Positions 44,459 through 53,899 of a stretch of DNA of 64,000 nucleotides are shown here, in pieces. The notes beneath the pieces are model-generated. The model had not been told where the DNA came from, made no database searches, and worked only from the letters and a program-made list of their open reading frames with translations. Each line of letters starts with the position of its first letter. Position 1 is the first letter of the stretch. The stretch lies in assembly GCF_900112065.1 (NCBI RefSeq), contig NZ_FOKE01000006.1, positions 372,001 to 436,000 on the forward strand, in the 5' to 3' direction. Made by a program: the position numbers and the translations under genes. This DNA is from Cohnella sp. OV330. GTDB lineage: Bacteria; Bacillota; Bacilli; Paenibacillales; Paenibacillaceae.

Positions 44459-46093
44459 TTGTACAAAGTGTTGATCGTGGAGGATGAACCGGCCATTCGC
44501 ATCGGCCTGGCGCGTCATTCGATCTGGAGCGAGCTCGGCTGCGGGCAGGTGCTCGACGCCGACGACGGTACCGGCGCCCTCGAGCTGGCGGCAAGCGATC
44601 CGGATATCCGGCTAGTCGTCACGGACATCCGGATGAAAAAGATGTCCGGCCTGACGCTTATCGCGCAGCTGTACGATACGTTGGATTTTAAGGGCAAAGT
44701 CATCGTTCTGAGCGGTTACGACGATTTCCAATATGCGCGCGCGGCGATGGCTTACGGCGTCGTCGATTACTTGCTGAAACCGGTCGATATGGCCGAGCTG
44801 GCTTCGGCCGCGGCCCGAACGCTGGACAGGCTGGCGCGGGAGGATCGGCAGCACGAGCGTCTGCGCGTCATGGACAGTGCCCTGCCGAAGCTGCAGGAGG
44901 AGCTGCTGCAGCGGCTCACGGAAGGACCGTCCGGCGCCGAGACTGCATCCGCGCTTCGACGGGAATTGGAGTCCCGCGGCTTGTCGTGGCTGGCGTCCGA
45001 GAGGTTGTCCTTGCTGGTGCTCGAAGCGGACAATTTACGAGTCCCGCATCCGCCGCAGGTCGGAGCGGCCGATCCTGACCTGGCTTTTTTCGCCGTCGGC
45101 AACGTGGCGGAGTTTTCGTTATACGAATACGGGTCCCGCATCGGGCCGTACGCGAAGTTCCGCTCTTCGCGGCATGACCGGTGGATCGTTATTTTCGGAG
45201 AGTCGCCGGGTACGGCGGATGCCGGCCGGGGATGGCTCGACGAGCTGGAGCGCTTGCTTGGAGAGCGAATGCGAACCTACGTGAAGATCGGGGTCACCGT
45301 CGCCGCGATCGCCGGAGCGGCCGGCATGCCGGCAGACGAACTGTACAGAGCCGCGATAGACAAGCTCAATCGGATCCGTCTGTACGGCTCGGCGGACGAA
45401 GAAGAAGCGCAGGGCGAGGGCGGCTACCGCGAGGTCGACGCCTTGTCCGGGGCGCAGCCGCTCGTCGACCTGCTGCGATACGGACAAGCCGCCGACGTGA
45501 CCGAGGCTATGTCCCATTTTCCGCTGCTCGTCAGGGAATGGGATCCCGGCAGCGTCCGCGAGCTTCACCGGCGGTCGTTCGATTGGCTGCTCGAGCTGTT
45601 CGAGACCGCGCGCAAGGCCGGCTGGAAAGAGGATTATTGGCGGCGCGATCCGATCCTGCTGTGGGAGCGCATCCAGGCTTACGATACGGTCGAGGCGCTG
45701 CAGGCGTTTATCGAGGCGCAGCTGCTTCAGGTGCACGGGACGCTGCGCGAGGCGCCGAGGAGCCAGGTGCTGCAGCAGGCCGAACGGTACATTCGCGAAC
45801 ATTTCACCGAGCCGCTGACCGTTCAGGCGATCGCGGAGCGAGTGTACGTTACGCCCGAATGGCTCAGCACCCTGTTCAAGAAAAATCACGATTGCACCGT
45901 GCTCGATTACGTTACCCGCCTTCGCATGGAGAAGGCGAAGGAGCTGCTTAACGACGTCGGCTTGAAGATCTACCAGATCGGCGGAATGGTCGGCTATAGG
46001 GACAGCGTCTACTTTTCAAGGCTGTTCCGCAGGCTGACCGGCGCGACGCCGAAGGAGTACCGCAATCAGAGGGGCTTACCGGCCGATGAGTAA
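44459..46093 (+). CDS. YesN-type response regulator with AraC output
   Basis: The 544-residue protein has a receiver domain (1-122) with acidic pocket EDE (8-10), phospho-acceptor Asp56 in VVTDIRM and Lys in LLKPVD. A variable middle region and a C-terminal AraC helix-turn-helix (about 445-540: LTVQAIAERVYVTPEWLSTLFKK, IYQIGGMVGYRDSVYFSRLFRRLTGATP) follow. The start is TTG at 44459 after GAGGAGGAG. The kinase gene overlaps its end by eight bases. It probably activates the second importer and its glycosidases. Confidence 0.94.
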   Translation: MYKVLIVEDEPAIRIGLARHSIWSELGCGQVLDADDGTGALELAASDPDIRLVVTDIRMKKMSGLTLIAQLYDTLDFKGKVIVLSGYDDFQYARAAMAYGVVDYLLKPVDMAELASAAARTLDRLAREDRQHERLRVMDSALPKLQEELLQRLTEGPSGAETASALRRELESRGLSWLASERLSLLVLEADNLRVPHPPQVGAADPDLAFFAVGNVAEFSLYEYGSRIGPYAKFRSSRHDRWIVIFGESPGTADAGRGWLDELERLLGERMRTYVKIGVTVAAIAGAAGMPADELYRAAIDKLNRIRLYGSADEEEAQGEGGYREVDALSGAQPLVDLLRYGQAADVTEAMSHFPLLVREWDPGSVRELHRRSFDWLLELFETARKAGWKEDYWRRDPILLWERIQAYDTVEALQAFIEAQLLQVHGTLREAPRSQVLQQAERYIREHFTEPLTVQAIAERVYVTPEWLSTLFKKNHDCTVLDYVTRLRMEKAKELLNDVGLKIYQIGGMVGYRDSVYFSRLFRRLTGATPKEYRNQRGLPADE

Positions 46094-47873
46094 ACCGATC
46101 CGCTTGACGCGGCTGTCGATGCGGTATCGGGTTCTGTTCGTTTTTTTCGTCCTGATCGTCGTGCCGTTTCTGCTCGTCGGGTATATCGCGCTGTCCAAGT
46201 CGGAGAAGACGATACGGCAAACGAACTTGGACGCCGTCGTGCTCACCGGTAAAAACCTGAATTCTTTTTTCCACTACGTCCAAAACGAGCAGGACAAGCT
46301 GATGGCTTCGGACGAGCTGCAGGCGCTCATGTCACGGGGCGTCCGGCAGGGGACGGACGAGATCGCGTTCGCAAACGAGCTGCTTTCGTATATCGACAGC
46401 GTCAATTATTCGAATCAATTGTTCAATATTCGCGTCCTGCCGCTGGATCCGGCCGCCATGCCTACTTTTATGCATTCCGCTTACGGCGCGCAGGACGTGG
46501 CTTCGCAAGGGTGGTATCGCAGCATTGTGCAAGAAGGACGCGCTTTTTGGAAGGTATTCGCGCCCGCGGAGCTACCCGGAGCGGCGCTGGAACCGACGCT
46601 AAGCGATATCAAGCGTCTGCACAGCCTGAAGTCATTCGCGCCGCTCGGCGTCGTCGTCATGGACATTCGGCCTTCCATGCTGTCCAGCTTCATCGATCCG
46701 ATCAAGCAGTTTCCCAATCAACGGATATGGCTGCTGACCAAGGACGACCGGATCGTATACGCGACGGACGGCCGTTACGGCGATCTGCCGCCGGACGCCG
46801 CCATGCTCGGAACGCTCTCGCCTCCGAAAGCTTCAGCGACCTTGAAATTCGACGGGCAGCCGTCCCTCGTCAACGCCGCGTCGCTGCTTGAGAACGAGCT
46901 GAAACTGGTGAGCGTCACGCCGCTTACGGATCTGGACAATCCCGTCTCGGTGCTGAGCCGGCTGAATTTCACCTTTTTGCTGTTTTACTTTGCGTTGTCT
47001 ATCACGCTGGCGGGCTACATCACCGTGAAATACACGAATCCGATCACCGCGCTCGTCCGGGAAATGAGGGAGATCGTTCGTCACAGCTTCAGCGAGACGG
47101 CCGTATCCGAATCGCGACTCGCCGACAGGCGCGACGAGATCGGCTGGCTGTACAGGGGCATGTACAACATGATCCGGGAGATCCAGCATCTGCTTAAGGA
47201 GACGAAGGAGTCCGAGAAGCGCAAAAAGCAGCTTCAGTTCGAAGTGCTGAATTATCAGATCAATCCTCACTTTCTGTACAACACGCTCGACACGATTCGC
47301 TGGAAAGCGGAGGAGAAGCAGGCAAGCGAGATCGGAGAGATCGCGAGCTCCCTCGCCTCGTTGTTCAGATTGACGCTGAACCGCGGCAAGGAGATCACGA
47401 CGGTTCGCCGGGAGCTTGCGCTGCTCCAGGCGTATCTGAACATTGAGCAGGCGCGCCAGGACAGGCCGGTCCCCGTTATCTTCCGAATCGACGACGCCTT
47501 GCTGGAGCTGCCGCTCATGCGCCTTATTTTGCAGCCGCTCGTGGAGAATGCGATCCGGCACGGCATTGCGGACAAAGGCGAGGAAGGCATGATCGTCGTC
47601 CAGGGCGGGCTGGAAGACGGCCGGATCGAGTTCAGGATCGCCGACAACGGCCCGGGCATCCCGGAGGACATCCGCAGTACGCTGCTCGAGCCGTCGGCGG
47701 CGGCGAAGCGGGACCGGGAGGGCGGATTGGGCCTCATCAACGTCCATGAACGGCTGCGCCATTATTTCGGCGAGCCGTTCGGCCTGCAGGCGATCAGCGA
47801 ACCGGGAAGAGGTACGACCATCGTGCTGATCCACCCCGTGCTGCCCGACGGGCGGACCGAGCTGGACGAGTAA
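46086..47873 (+). CDS. YesM-type sensor histidine kinase
   Basis: The 595-residue protein has two membrane helices (about 15-37 and 290-312) flanking an extracytoplasmic Cache-like sensor. A HAMP linker (about 313-365) is followed by the His_kinase domain with QINPHFLYNTLDTIRW (phospho-acceptor His about 397) and an HATPase domain with LVENAIRHGI and the glycine loops DNGPGIPE and GGLGLINV. It pairs with the overlapping YesN-type regulator. These systems usually sense extracellular oligosaccharides or their binding protein. Confidence 0.94.
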   Translation: MSKPIRLTRLSMRYRVLFVFFVLIVVPFLLVGYIALSKSEKTIRQTNLDAVVLTGKNLNSFFHYVQNEQDKLMASDELQALMSRGVRQGTDEIAFANELLSYIDSVNYSNQLFNIRVLPLDPAAMPTFMHSAYGAQDVASQGWYRSIVQEGRAFWKVFAPAELPGAALEPTLSDIKRLHSLKSFAPLGVVVMDIRPSMLSSFIDPIKQFPNQRIWLLTKDDRIVYATDGRYGDLPPDAAMLGTLSPPKASATLKFDGQPSLVNAASLLENELKLVSVTPLTDLDNPVSVLSRLNFTFLLFYFALSITLAGYITVKYTNPITALVREMREIVRHSFSETAVSESRLADRRDEIGWLYRGMYNMIREIQHLLKETKESEKRKKQLQFEVLNYQINPHFLYNTLDTIRWKAEEKQASEIGEIASSLASLFRLTLNRGKEITTVRRELALLQAYLNIEQARQDRPVPVIFRIDDALLELPLMRLILQPLVENAIRHGIADKGEEGMIVVQGGLEDGRIEFRIADNGPGIPEDIRSTLLEPSAAAKRDREGGLGLINVHERLRHYFGEPFGLQAISEPGRGTTIVLIHPVLPDGRTELDE

Positions 47874-47889
47874 GAGACAGCCATTCAAG

Positions 47890-47924
47890 CCCCTCCGGCC
47901 CTTGCGGGCAGGAGGGGTATTTTG
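47890..47924 (+). terminator. Terminator-like hairpin after the kinase gene
   Basis: CCCCTCC and GGAGGGG arms, with inner GGCCC/GGGC pairing, followed by TATTTTG. The T tract is short. The importer promoter probably lies in the following 140 bases (candidate -10 TATGCT at 48035-48040). Confidence 0.6.
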
Positions 47925-48063
47925 CAGACCGCGCATGTCTGCCGGACCGCGCCAGGCGCACCGCGCGATAAACGGCTTAGTCCTGTATCAGTAAACCTTA
48001 TTCCCGTCACATGTCAGCATGCGGGCGCTCGGTGCTATGCTGAATGCAGGGAGGGAAGCAAGG

Positions 48064-49005
48064 ATGAAGGACGCGTTTCGAAGACGCAAAAGAAGGGGCG
48101 GAAGCGGACTCGGGACGTTCAGGTCCCAGCTTACGCTGCAGCTGATGGTGCTGCCCTGCATGGCGTTTTTGCTGATTTTCGCTTATGTGCCGATCGCGGG
48201 GAACGTCATCGCTTTTCAGGATTTTAACTTGTCGGGCGGATTTTTCGGCAGCCGGTTTATCGGGCTGGCTCATTTTCGCGAGATGTTCTCCGACCCGAGC
48301 TTTTACATGGCGATGAGAAATACCGTCATTCTAAGCTTGCTCAATATGCTTATCGTTTTTCCGGCGCCGCTGCTTTTCGCGCTGATCGTGAACGAGATTC
48401 CTATTTTGCGGTTCAAAAAAATCGTTCAGACGAGCAGTTATTTGCCCAACTTCATCTCGTTCGCGATGGTCGCTTCGATGTGGATTTTTCTGCTGGACCC
48501 GAAGGGCATGGTCAATCAATCGCTGATGCTGCTCCATCTGACGAAGCATCCGATCGAATTTTGGACGGAGCCCGGGCTGTTCCGCCCGCTGTCCGTCGTG
48601 ATCGGCATCTGGAAAGGCGTCGGCTGGGGCGCGATCATTTATCTCGCCGCGATCTCGGGCATCAATCCCGATCTGTACGAGGCGGCCAAGATGGACGGAG
48701 CCGGACGGATCAAGCGCATTTTTTACATCACGCTGCCCAATCTGATTCCTTTGTTCTCGATTCTGTTCATTTTGAACGTCGGAACGCTGTTCAGCGGCAA
48801 TCTCGACCAATCGGTACTGCTGGGCAACTCCTTCAACAAAGAAACCTCTTACGTGATCGAGTACTATTCGCTGCAGATGGGATTGGAGCTTACCCGCTAT
48901 TCTTACGCAACGGCCGTCAGCTTTTTCCAATCCGTCATGGCGATCGTACTGGTGCTTATCGCGAATTGGTTCTCGGGAAAAGTATCCGGCAACCGCTTGT
49001 TCTAA
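48064..49005 (+). CDS. Sugar ABC transporter permease (LplB type), module B
   Basis: The 313-residue protein has six membrane helices and the EAA motif YEAAKMDGAGRIKRIFYITLPNLI (about 213-236). It is the first permease of a CUT1 importer, parallel to the one in module A. GGGAGGGA lies upstream of the chosen ATG. The second permease follows after 27 bases. Confidence 0.93.
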   Translation: MKDAFRRRKRRGGSGLGTFRSQLTLQLMVLPCMAFLLIFAYVPIAGNVIAFQDFNLSGGFFGSRFIGLAHFREMFSDPSFYMAMRNTVILSLLNMLIVFPAPLLFALIVNEIPILRFKKIVQTSSYLPNFISFAMVASMWIFLLDPKGMVNQSLMLLHLTKHPIEFWTEPGLFRPLSVVIGIWKGVGWGAIIYLAAISGINPDLYEAAKMDGAGRIKRIFYITLPNLIPLFSILFILNVGTLFSGNLDQSVLLGNSFNKETSYVIEYYSLQMGLELTRYSYATAVSFFQSVMAIVLVLIANWFSGKVSGNRLF

Positions 49006-49032
49006 TATCGCTGCGAACGGAGATGAAAGCAC

Positions 49033-49926
49033 ATGCATGCCCGCATCAGGCTTACGGCGGAGGACAAGGCCGTCAACGTATTCGTGATCGTCGTCACCGT
49101 CCTTGCGCTGCTGGCGACCTTTTATCCGATCTATTACTTGCTCGTTTATTCGCTCAACGATCCGATCGACGCCGCGAGCGGCGGCCTCTATTGGTTCCCC
49201 CGCAAATTCACGCTCGAAAATTACGAATACGTGTTCAAAAACGACCATTTGCTGGGCTCGTTTCTGATCACGGCGGCCCGTACCGCGCTCGGGACGCTGA
49301 CCGGCGTGCTGTTTACGGCTTTGGGCGCCTACGCCCTGTCCAAGGATCGGCTTGCGCTGCGCAAGGTTTATTCGATCGTGGGCCTGGTTACGATGTATTT
49401 CAGCGGCGGCCTGATTCCCAGCTACCTGCTGTACCAGCGGCTGCACTTGCTCGACACGTTTTGGGTATATATCGTCCCGGCGCTGTTCAGCATTTACAAC
49501 GCCCTGCTGTTCATGGCTTTTTTCCGTCAGCTGCCGAGCGAGCTCGAAGAGTCGGCCAAAGTGGACGGGGCGGGGGATTTCTACATTTTCGCAAGGCTGG
49601 TGCTTCCTTTATCCAAGCCCGTGCTGGCAACCGTTTCTTTGTTCGTAGCCGTCAACCATTGGAACGACTGGTTCTCCTCGGCCTATTTCGTATCGAATCA
49701 AAATCTGTGGACGCTGCCGACGATCATCGTACGCATGCTGTCGGACAATTCGATCATGGACAATATGAAAAACATGTCTCCGGGCATGCGCATGGATCCG
49801 CTGTCCACGCTGCTGGCGATCAAGTACGCGACGCTGATCGTCACGATCCTGCCGATCGCGGCCGTGTATCCGTTCATCCAGAAGTATTTCGTCCAAGGCA
49901 TGATGGTCGGGGCGATCAAGGCTTAA
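49033..49926 (+). CDS. Sugar ABC transporter permease (LplC type), module B
   Basis: The 297-residue protein has six membrane helices, EAA motif ELEESAKVDGAGDFYIFARLVLPLSKPV (about 174-201), and the family C-terminus PFIQKYFVQGMMVGAIKA. It pairs with the preceding permease. GGAGATG lies near the start. Confidence 0.93.
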   Translation: MHARIRLTAEDKAVNVFVIVVTVLALLATFYPIYYLLVYSLNDPIDAASGGLYWFPRKFTLENYEYVFKNDHLLGSFLITAARTALGTLTGVLFTALGAYALSKDRLALRKVYSIVGLVTMYFSGGLIPSYLLYQRLHLLDTFWVYIVPALFSIYNALLFMAFFRQLPSELEESAKVDGAGDFYIFARLVLPLSKPVLATVSLFVAVNHWNDWFSSAYFVSNQNLWTLPTIIVRMLSDNSIMDNMKNMSPGMRMDPLSTLLAIKYATLIVTILPIAAVYPFIQKYFVQGMMVGAIKA

Positions 49927-49999
49927 TTTCCGCTGCGGTATCTGAGGCCTTCGGGCCTTTCGATATAAAAGGTAGAACAGATCTGGGGAGGAAACGAAA

Positions 50000-51703
50000 A
50001 TGGGGAAAAAAGCGAAGGGTTTGTCTGCGCTGCTCGCCGTCTGCATGGGAGCCGCGCTGCTGGCGGGCTGCGCCGGCAATAACGACGGGGGCGCCGCCAG
50101 CGCGACCGGCACGAACGGCGCCGCGGGAACGAACGAATCGGCCGCATCCGGCACGGCTGCCGCAAGCGGCGATTCGTCGCCGATCACGCTCAGCCTGTAT
50201 TCGGACAGAGGCTGGTACAGCGACTGGACCGGGCCCGGCGCGCAGCGGATCGAACAGAAGACCGGCGTTCATTTCAACGTCAAAAAACCGGTCCAGGACG
50301 ATGGGGACGGCAAAGACATCGCGCTAATGATCGCCAGCAATAACATGCCGGACGTGATGGTGGTCGATTCGGGCAACAAAATGCTGCAGCAATTGATCGA
50401 AGGCAATTATTTGTATTCAATGGATGAATTGATCGAAAAATACGCGCCCGGTCTCGGCACGATCCTGAATGAGCAGTACGGGCCGGAGCTGCTGACCAAT
50501 TTCAAGGAAAAGGACGGCAAAACGTACAAGCTCGTGTCCGGCTATCAGACGGAAAAATACTTGGAGGAAGCGAAGAAAAACGCGGGACTCGCGCCGGTGT
50601 GGCTGCCGCAGCTCGTCGTCCGCAAAGATTACTACGACGAGATCGGACGGCCGGACACGTCTACGCCTGAGAAATTCATGAAAGCGCTCGAGCAGATGGC
50701 CGCCAAGCATCCCGACAAAATCCCTTATATCGGCGACAAAAGCCAGCATACCGGCGATCTCAGCTGGTTTAATCCGCAATTCGGCGTCGCCCCCTATTAC
50801 GTGGACGGGGACAGCGTTAAAAATACGATTCACGATCCAAAGTGGAAAGAGGCGCTCAAGTTCGGCTTTGAGCTCGCTAGCAAAGGCTTGCTGACGAAGG
50901 AATCGTTCGTCAACACCAACGACGTGACCGCGCAAAAGGTCGCGGCCGGCGACGCGATCGTATGGGCTTACAATTCGACGGCCGAAAACGCCGCGCCGCC
51001 CAAAGACAATCCGGACACGCAATTCGAGGTATTGCCTCCGTTCGAGAGCTACATGTATCCGACGATCCCGACGGGATGGCTCGCGCTCGTCGTTCCGAAG
51101 AGCAACAAAAATCCGGCGCGCACGATGAAGATGCTCGAGTACGCGGCGTCCAAGGAAGGCCAGGAGGACTTTTTCTTCGGCATCCAGGGACAAGGCGCGG
51201 ACGACTTCAAGAGCCTGTCCGACGGTCCCCACTTCTATTTCGACTCGGCGGTGCCGAACGATTATTTCCAGGAAGGCAAGCCGACCTACACGAAAAGCTT
51301 CTCGGACGCGCTGAACAAGGATTGGGGCGGAACGTGGAGCCAAGTCGGATTCGGCGAGCCGATCGTGCTGATCGCCAATTGGGCCGTCACCAATACCGTG
51401 CAGTGGAATCCGACCGACGAGAAGAAGGTCGCTTACGATAAGCTCATGTCTTCCAAGATGAAGTTTTTCCCGGAATTCAACTTCAAGATCGACAGCGCCG
51501 GCGAGTTCGGGGTCATCGACGCGAAGATCAAATCGCTGAAGGCCGACTATGTGACGAAGCTCGTATTCGCGCATTCGGAAGCCGAGTTCGAGTCGACGTT
51601 CGCCAGCTTCGAGAAGGTCGCCGACCAACTTGGCATCGCCAAGCTCGAGGCGGAGTACACAAGGCAATACGCGGAGTTGAAGCAGAAGCTGGGCAATCCG
51701 TAA
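50000..51703 (+). CDS. Extracellular solute-binding lipoprotein, module B
   Basis: The 567-residue protein has a lipoprotein signal with lipobox LAGC (Cys about 25) and a Gly/Ala/Ser/Thr-rich linker. The family 1 binding fold follows: HFNVKKPVQDDGDGKDIALMIASNNMPDVMVVD, YLYSMDELIEKYAPGLG, and WLALVVPKSNKNPARTMKMLEYAASKEGQ. It feeds oligosaccharide to the two module B permeases. It differs clearly from the module A protein, which suggests a different ligand. GGGGAGGAAACG precedes the ATG. Confidence 0.94.
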   Translation: MGKKAKGLSALLAVCMGAALLAGCAGNNDGGAASATGTNGAAGTNESAASGTAAASGDSSPITLSLYSDRGWYSDWTGPGAQRIEQKTGVHFNVKKPVQDDGDGKDIALMIASNNMPDVMVVDSGNKMLQQLIEGNYLYSMDELIEKYAPGLGTILNEQYGPELLTNFKEKDGKTYKLVSGYQTEKYLEEAKKNAGLAPVWLPQLVVRKDYYDEIGRPDTSTPEKFMKALEQMAAKHPDKIPYIGDKSQHTGDLSWFNPQFGVAPYYVDGDSVKNTIHDPKWKEALKFGFELASKGLLTKESFVNTNDVTAQKVAAGDAIVWAYNSTAENAAPPKDNPDTQFEVLPPFESYMYPTIPTGWLALVVPKSNKNPARTMKMLEYAASKEGQEDFFFGIQGQGADDFKSLSDGPHFYFDSAVPNDYFQEGKPTYTKSFSDALNKDWGGTWSQVGFGEPIVLIANWAVTNTVQWNPTDEKKVAYDKLMSSKMKFFPEFNFKIDSAGEFGVIDAKIKSLKADYVTKLVFAHSEAEFESTFASFEKVADQLGIAKLEAEYTRQYAELKQKLGNP

Positions 51704-51727
51704 CAAAAGCGGGAGTGGAGAGGTCTT

Positions 51728-53770
51728 ATGCTTGAAATTGAGAACGATCGGCTGGCCGTTCGCTTGTACGAATGGCCGGCAGTCGAGCGGTATACGCACA
51801 AAGCGACCGGAACGAAGCTTGGCGGCAGCGGGCCCGAGGGACGATTGGCCGTCAACGGCGAGGAGGTCGGCTGGGACGAGTGGGCGATCGTGCGCTCGCC
51901 GTCGGCCGACCGGACGGCGCTCGGCTACACTCTGACGATGAAGCGGACCGGCCTGCGGATCGCGATGGACTATCGGCTGGAGGAGGCTGCGCTGAAACTG
52001 ACCGTCACGGTGACGGACGACCCCGGCGAGCGGCTGGTACGTTTGGATTGGATGGGCCAGCCGCTGCTATCCTGCGACGGATCGGCATTCTCCTTCGAGC
52101 GGACGGAGATCCGGCAGAAGAGCTGGAAGCTGATCCCCGGCGGAGGAAGAGGACTGTATGACCGGAGCCGGGAATTCGACAAGATCGGCGATGCGATCCC
52201 GGACGCCGCCGACGTGCCGACCATGCACGCCTGCCTGTTCGATGGCCGACTATGCTGCTTCGTGCAGACGAATTATCCCGTCATTCCGCTGCTCAGCCGC
52301 TTGTCGCCGCACAAGCGCGACCCGGGCCGCTCGGGCGGCTTCGCGATCGGGCCGAATACGTACCAGTACCGTGTCCGCAAGCAAACGATGGAGCCGCTGG
52401 AGCTGAAGGTCGTATTTCTGGAGGATATGAACGGGGACGGCATCGCCGACGAATGCGACTACCAGCTGTGGATGAACAGGCAGCTGCCCGACGCCGATCC
52501 GATGTATACGAAGGGAATCTGGTACAAGGTGTTCAACGCGGAGAAGGAACGCGGCGTGCTGACGTCCTTCAAGGAGACGCTGGAGATCATACGAATGATC
52601 TATCAGGTGACGGATGGCATGCCGCAGATCGCTTATCTGACCGGCTGGCAGTTCGACGGTCACGATACGGGGTATCCGTCCATGAACCGCGTCAATCCGA
52701 AGCTGGCCGAAAATCCGGAGCGCGCTTCGGAGGAGCTTGAGGCGCTCGTTCGCGTCGCGCGCGAGCGGTACAATTGCATCGTGAGCTACCATATCAATCT
52801 GGACGACGCATACGTGGATGCGCCCGACTTTAATCCGGACCTGCTCAGCCGCGACCCGGACGGTGCGGCGCGAATCTGGCTCGACACGGCGAAGCAGCGC
52901 GCTTATCACATGAGTCATACGAAGGACGTAGAGAGCGGCGACGTCTTCCGGAGAATCGACGACTTTTTGCGGACGGTTCCCGTATCGCATACCGTGCAGG
53001 TGGACGCGTTCCGAAATACGAACGCCAGCTGGGAGCCGGACGGATATATCGGTCCGCTGGAAGAACTCGTCTGCGGCATGAAGCCGATATTGGCCTATTT
53101 CCGGGAGCGCGGCATCGACGTGTCGACGGAAGGACAGAACGGCATGCCGGTAGAGGACGGCGGATTGTTCGGCGCCTACTGGCACTATTCGCCTTCCCTT
53201 CAGTACCACGGCAAGATCGTGGGCGGCGGCAGCGTCGACATGAATGCGGTCGCCTGGGGCAAAGGCGCATCCTTCGACTCCGACGTGCTGTACCGGGGAG
53301 CGCCGACGCGGCTGCTCGGCGAGCAGTTTCATGCCAACGATTTCGTAGCGGGCTGGGAACGCATCCTCGACATTATTTTTCTGGGTTCGCTGCTCTATCA
53401 ATTTTACCTGGCCCGCGAGATGGTCGAATGGCGGGAAGACGAGAAGAAGGTATACATCCGGTACGCGGACGGCGTGACGGTGAATATCCGCAAGGCGGAG
53501 CAGCAGCTGGCGGTTCGCTGGGACCGGCTCGCGATCGCCGACAACGACGATCGGTTCATTCCGCTTGGAGAACGAATCTACCTGTACAGCAAGCACGGCG
53601 CCGACCGGTCCTGGCCGCTGCCGCCGGATTGGCAGGAGACGGGCATCGCGGCTGTCCGGCTGGAGTCGGACGGCGGGAGACCGCCGGTGGCGTTCGAACA
53701 GGCGGACGGGGAGATCCGGCTGCGGCTCGATCCAAGATCGCCCGTCATGCTGACCCGTTCGGGAGCCTGA
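51728..53770 (+). CDS. Compact GH101-like endo-alpha-N-acetylgalactosaminidase-type enzyme
   Basis: The 680-residue protein has the GH101 core pattern: beta region to about 250, then a barrel with YLTGWQFDGHDTGYPS (about 303-318), a Cys-Ile-Val-Ser-Tyr-His strand (about 350), TVQVDAFRNTN with candidate nucleophile Asp426, and DVSTEGQNG with candidate acid/base Glu468. Known GH101 enzymes are large secreted proteins releasing the core-1 Gal-GalNAc disaccharide from Ser/Thr. This one is much shorter and lacks a signal peptide and binding modules, so it probably works in the cytoplasm on imported glycans or glycopeptides. It starts 25 bases after the binding-protein gene. Activity on a different alpha-linked substrate is possible. 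Confidence 0.78.
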   Translation: MLEIENDRLAVRLYEWPAVERYTHKATGTKLGGSGPEGRLAVNGEEVGWDEWAIVRSPSADRTALGYTLTMKRTGLRIAMDYRLEEAALKLTVTVTDDPGERLVRLDWMGQPLLSCDGSAFSFERTEIRQKSWKLIPGGGRGLYDRSREFDKIGDAIPDAADVPTMHACLFDGRLCCFVQTNYPVIPLLSRLSPHKRDPGRSGGFAIGPNTYQYRVRKQTMEPLELKVVFLEDMNGDGIADECDYQLWMNRQLPDADPMYTKGIWYKVFNAEKERGVLTSFKETLEIIRMIYQVTDGMPQIAYLTGWQFDGHDTGYPSMNRVNPKLAENPERASEELEALVRVARERYNCIVSYHINLDDAYVDAPDFNPDLLSRDPDGAARIWLDTAKQRAYHMSHTKDVESGDVFRRIDDFLRTVPVSHTVQVDAFRNTNASWEPDGYIGPLEELVCGMKPILAYFRERGIDVSTEGQNGMPVEDGGLFGAYWHYSPSLQYHGKIVGGGSVDMNAVAWGKGASFDSDVLYRGAPTRLLGEQFHANDFVAGWERILDIIFLGSLLYQFYLAREMVEWREDEKKVYIRYADGVTVNIRKAEQQLAVRWDRLAIADNDDRFIPLGERIYLYSKHGADRSWPLPPDWQETGIAAVRLESDGGRPPVAFEQADGEIRLRLDPRSPVMLTRSGA

Positions 53771-53802
53771 TTGCATTCATTTATTTAATCCATGCCTTAG
53801 AT

Positions 53803-53841
53803 AAGGAAATGCCTGCCGGGAAGCCGGACAGGCATTTCCTT
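53803..53841 (+). other. Long perfect stem-loop between the GH101-like and GH110-type genes
   Basis: AAGGAAATGCCTG pairs perfectly with CAGGCATTTCCTT, with an inner CCGG/CCGG pairing offset by one A around GAAG. No T tract follows. It may be an mRNA processing or stability element, or a leaky terminator. Confidence 0.65.
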
Positions 53842-53899
53842 GCGCTTCTGAAGGAAACGGCGGCGCAGCTTAACTTTGACTGCCAGAAAGGGGAAAGAG

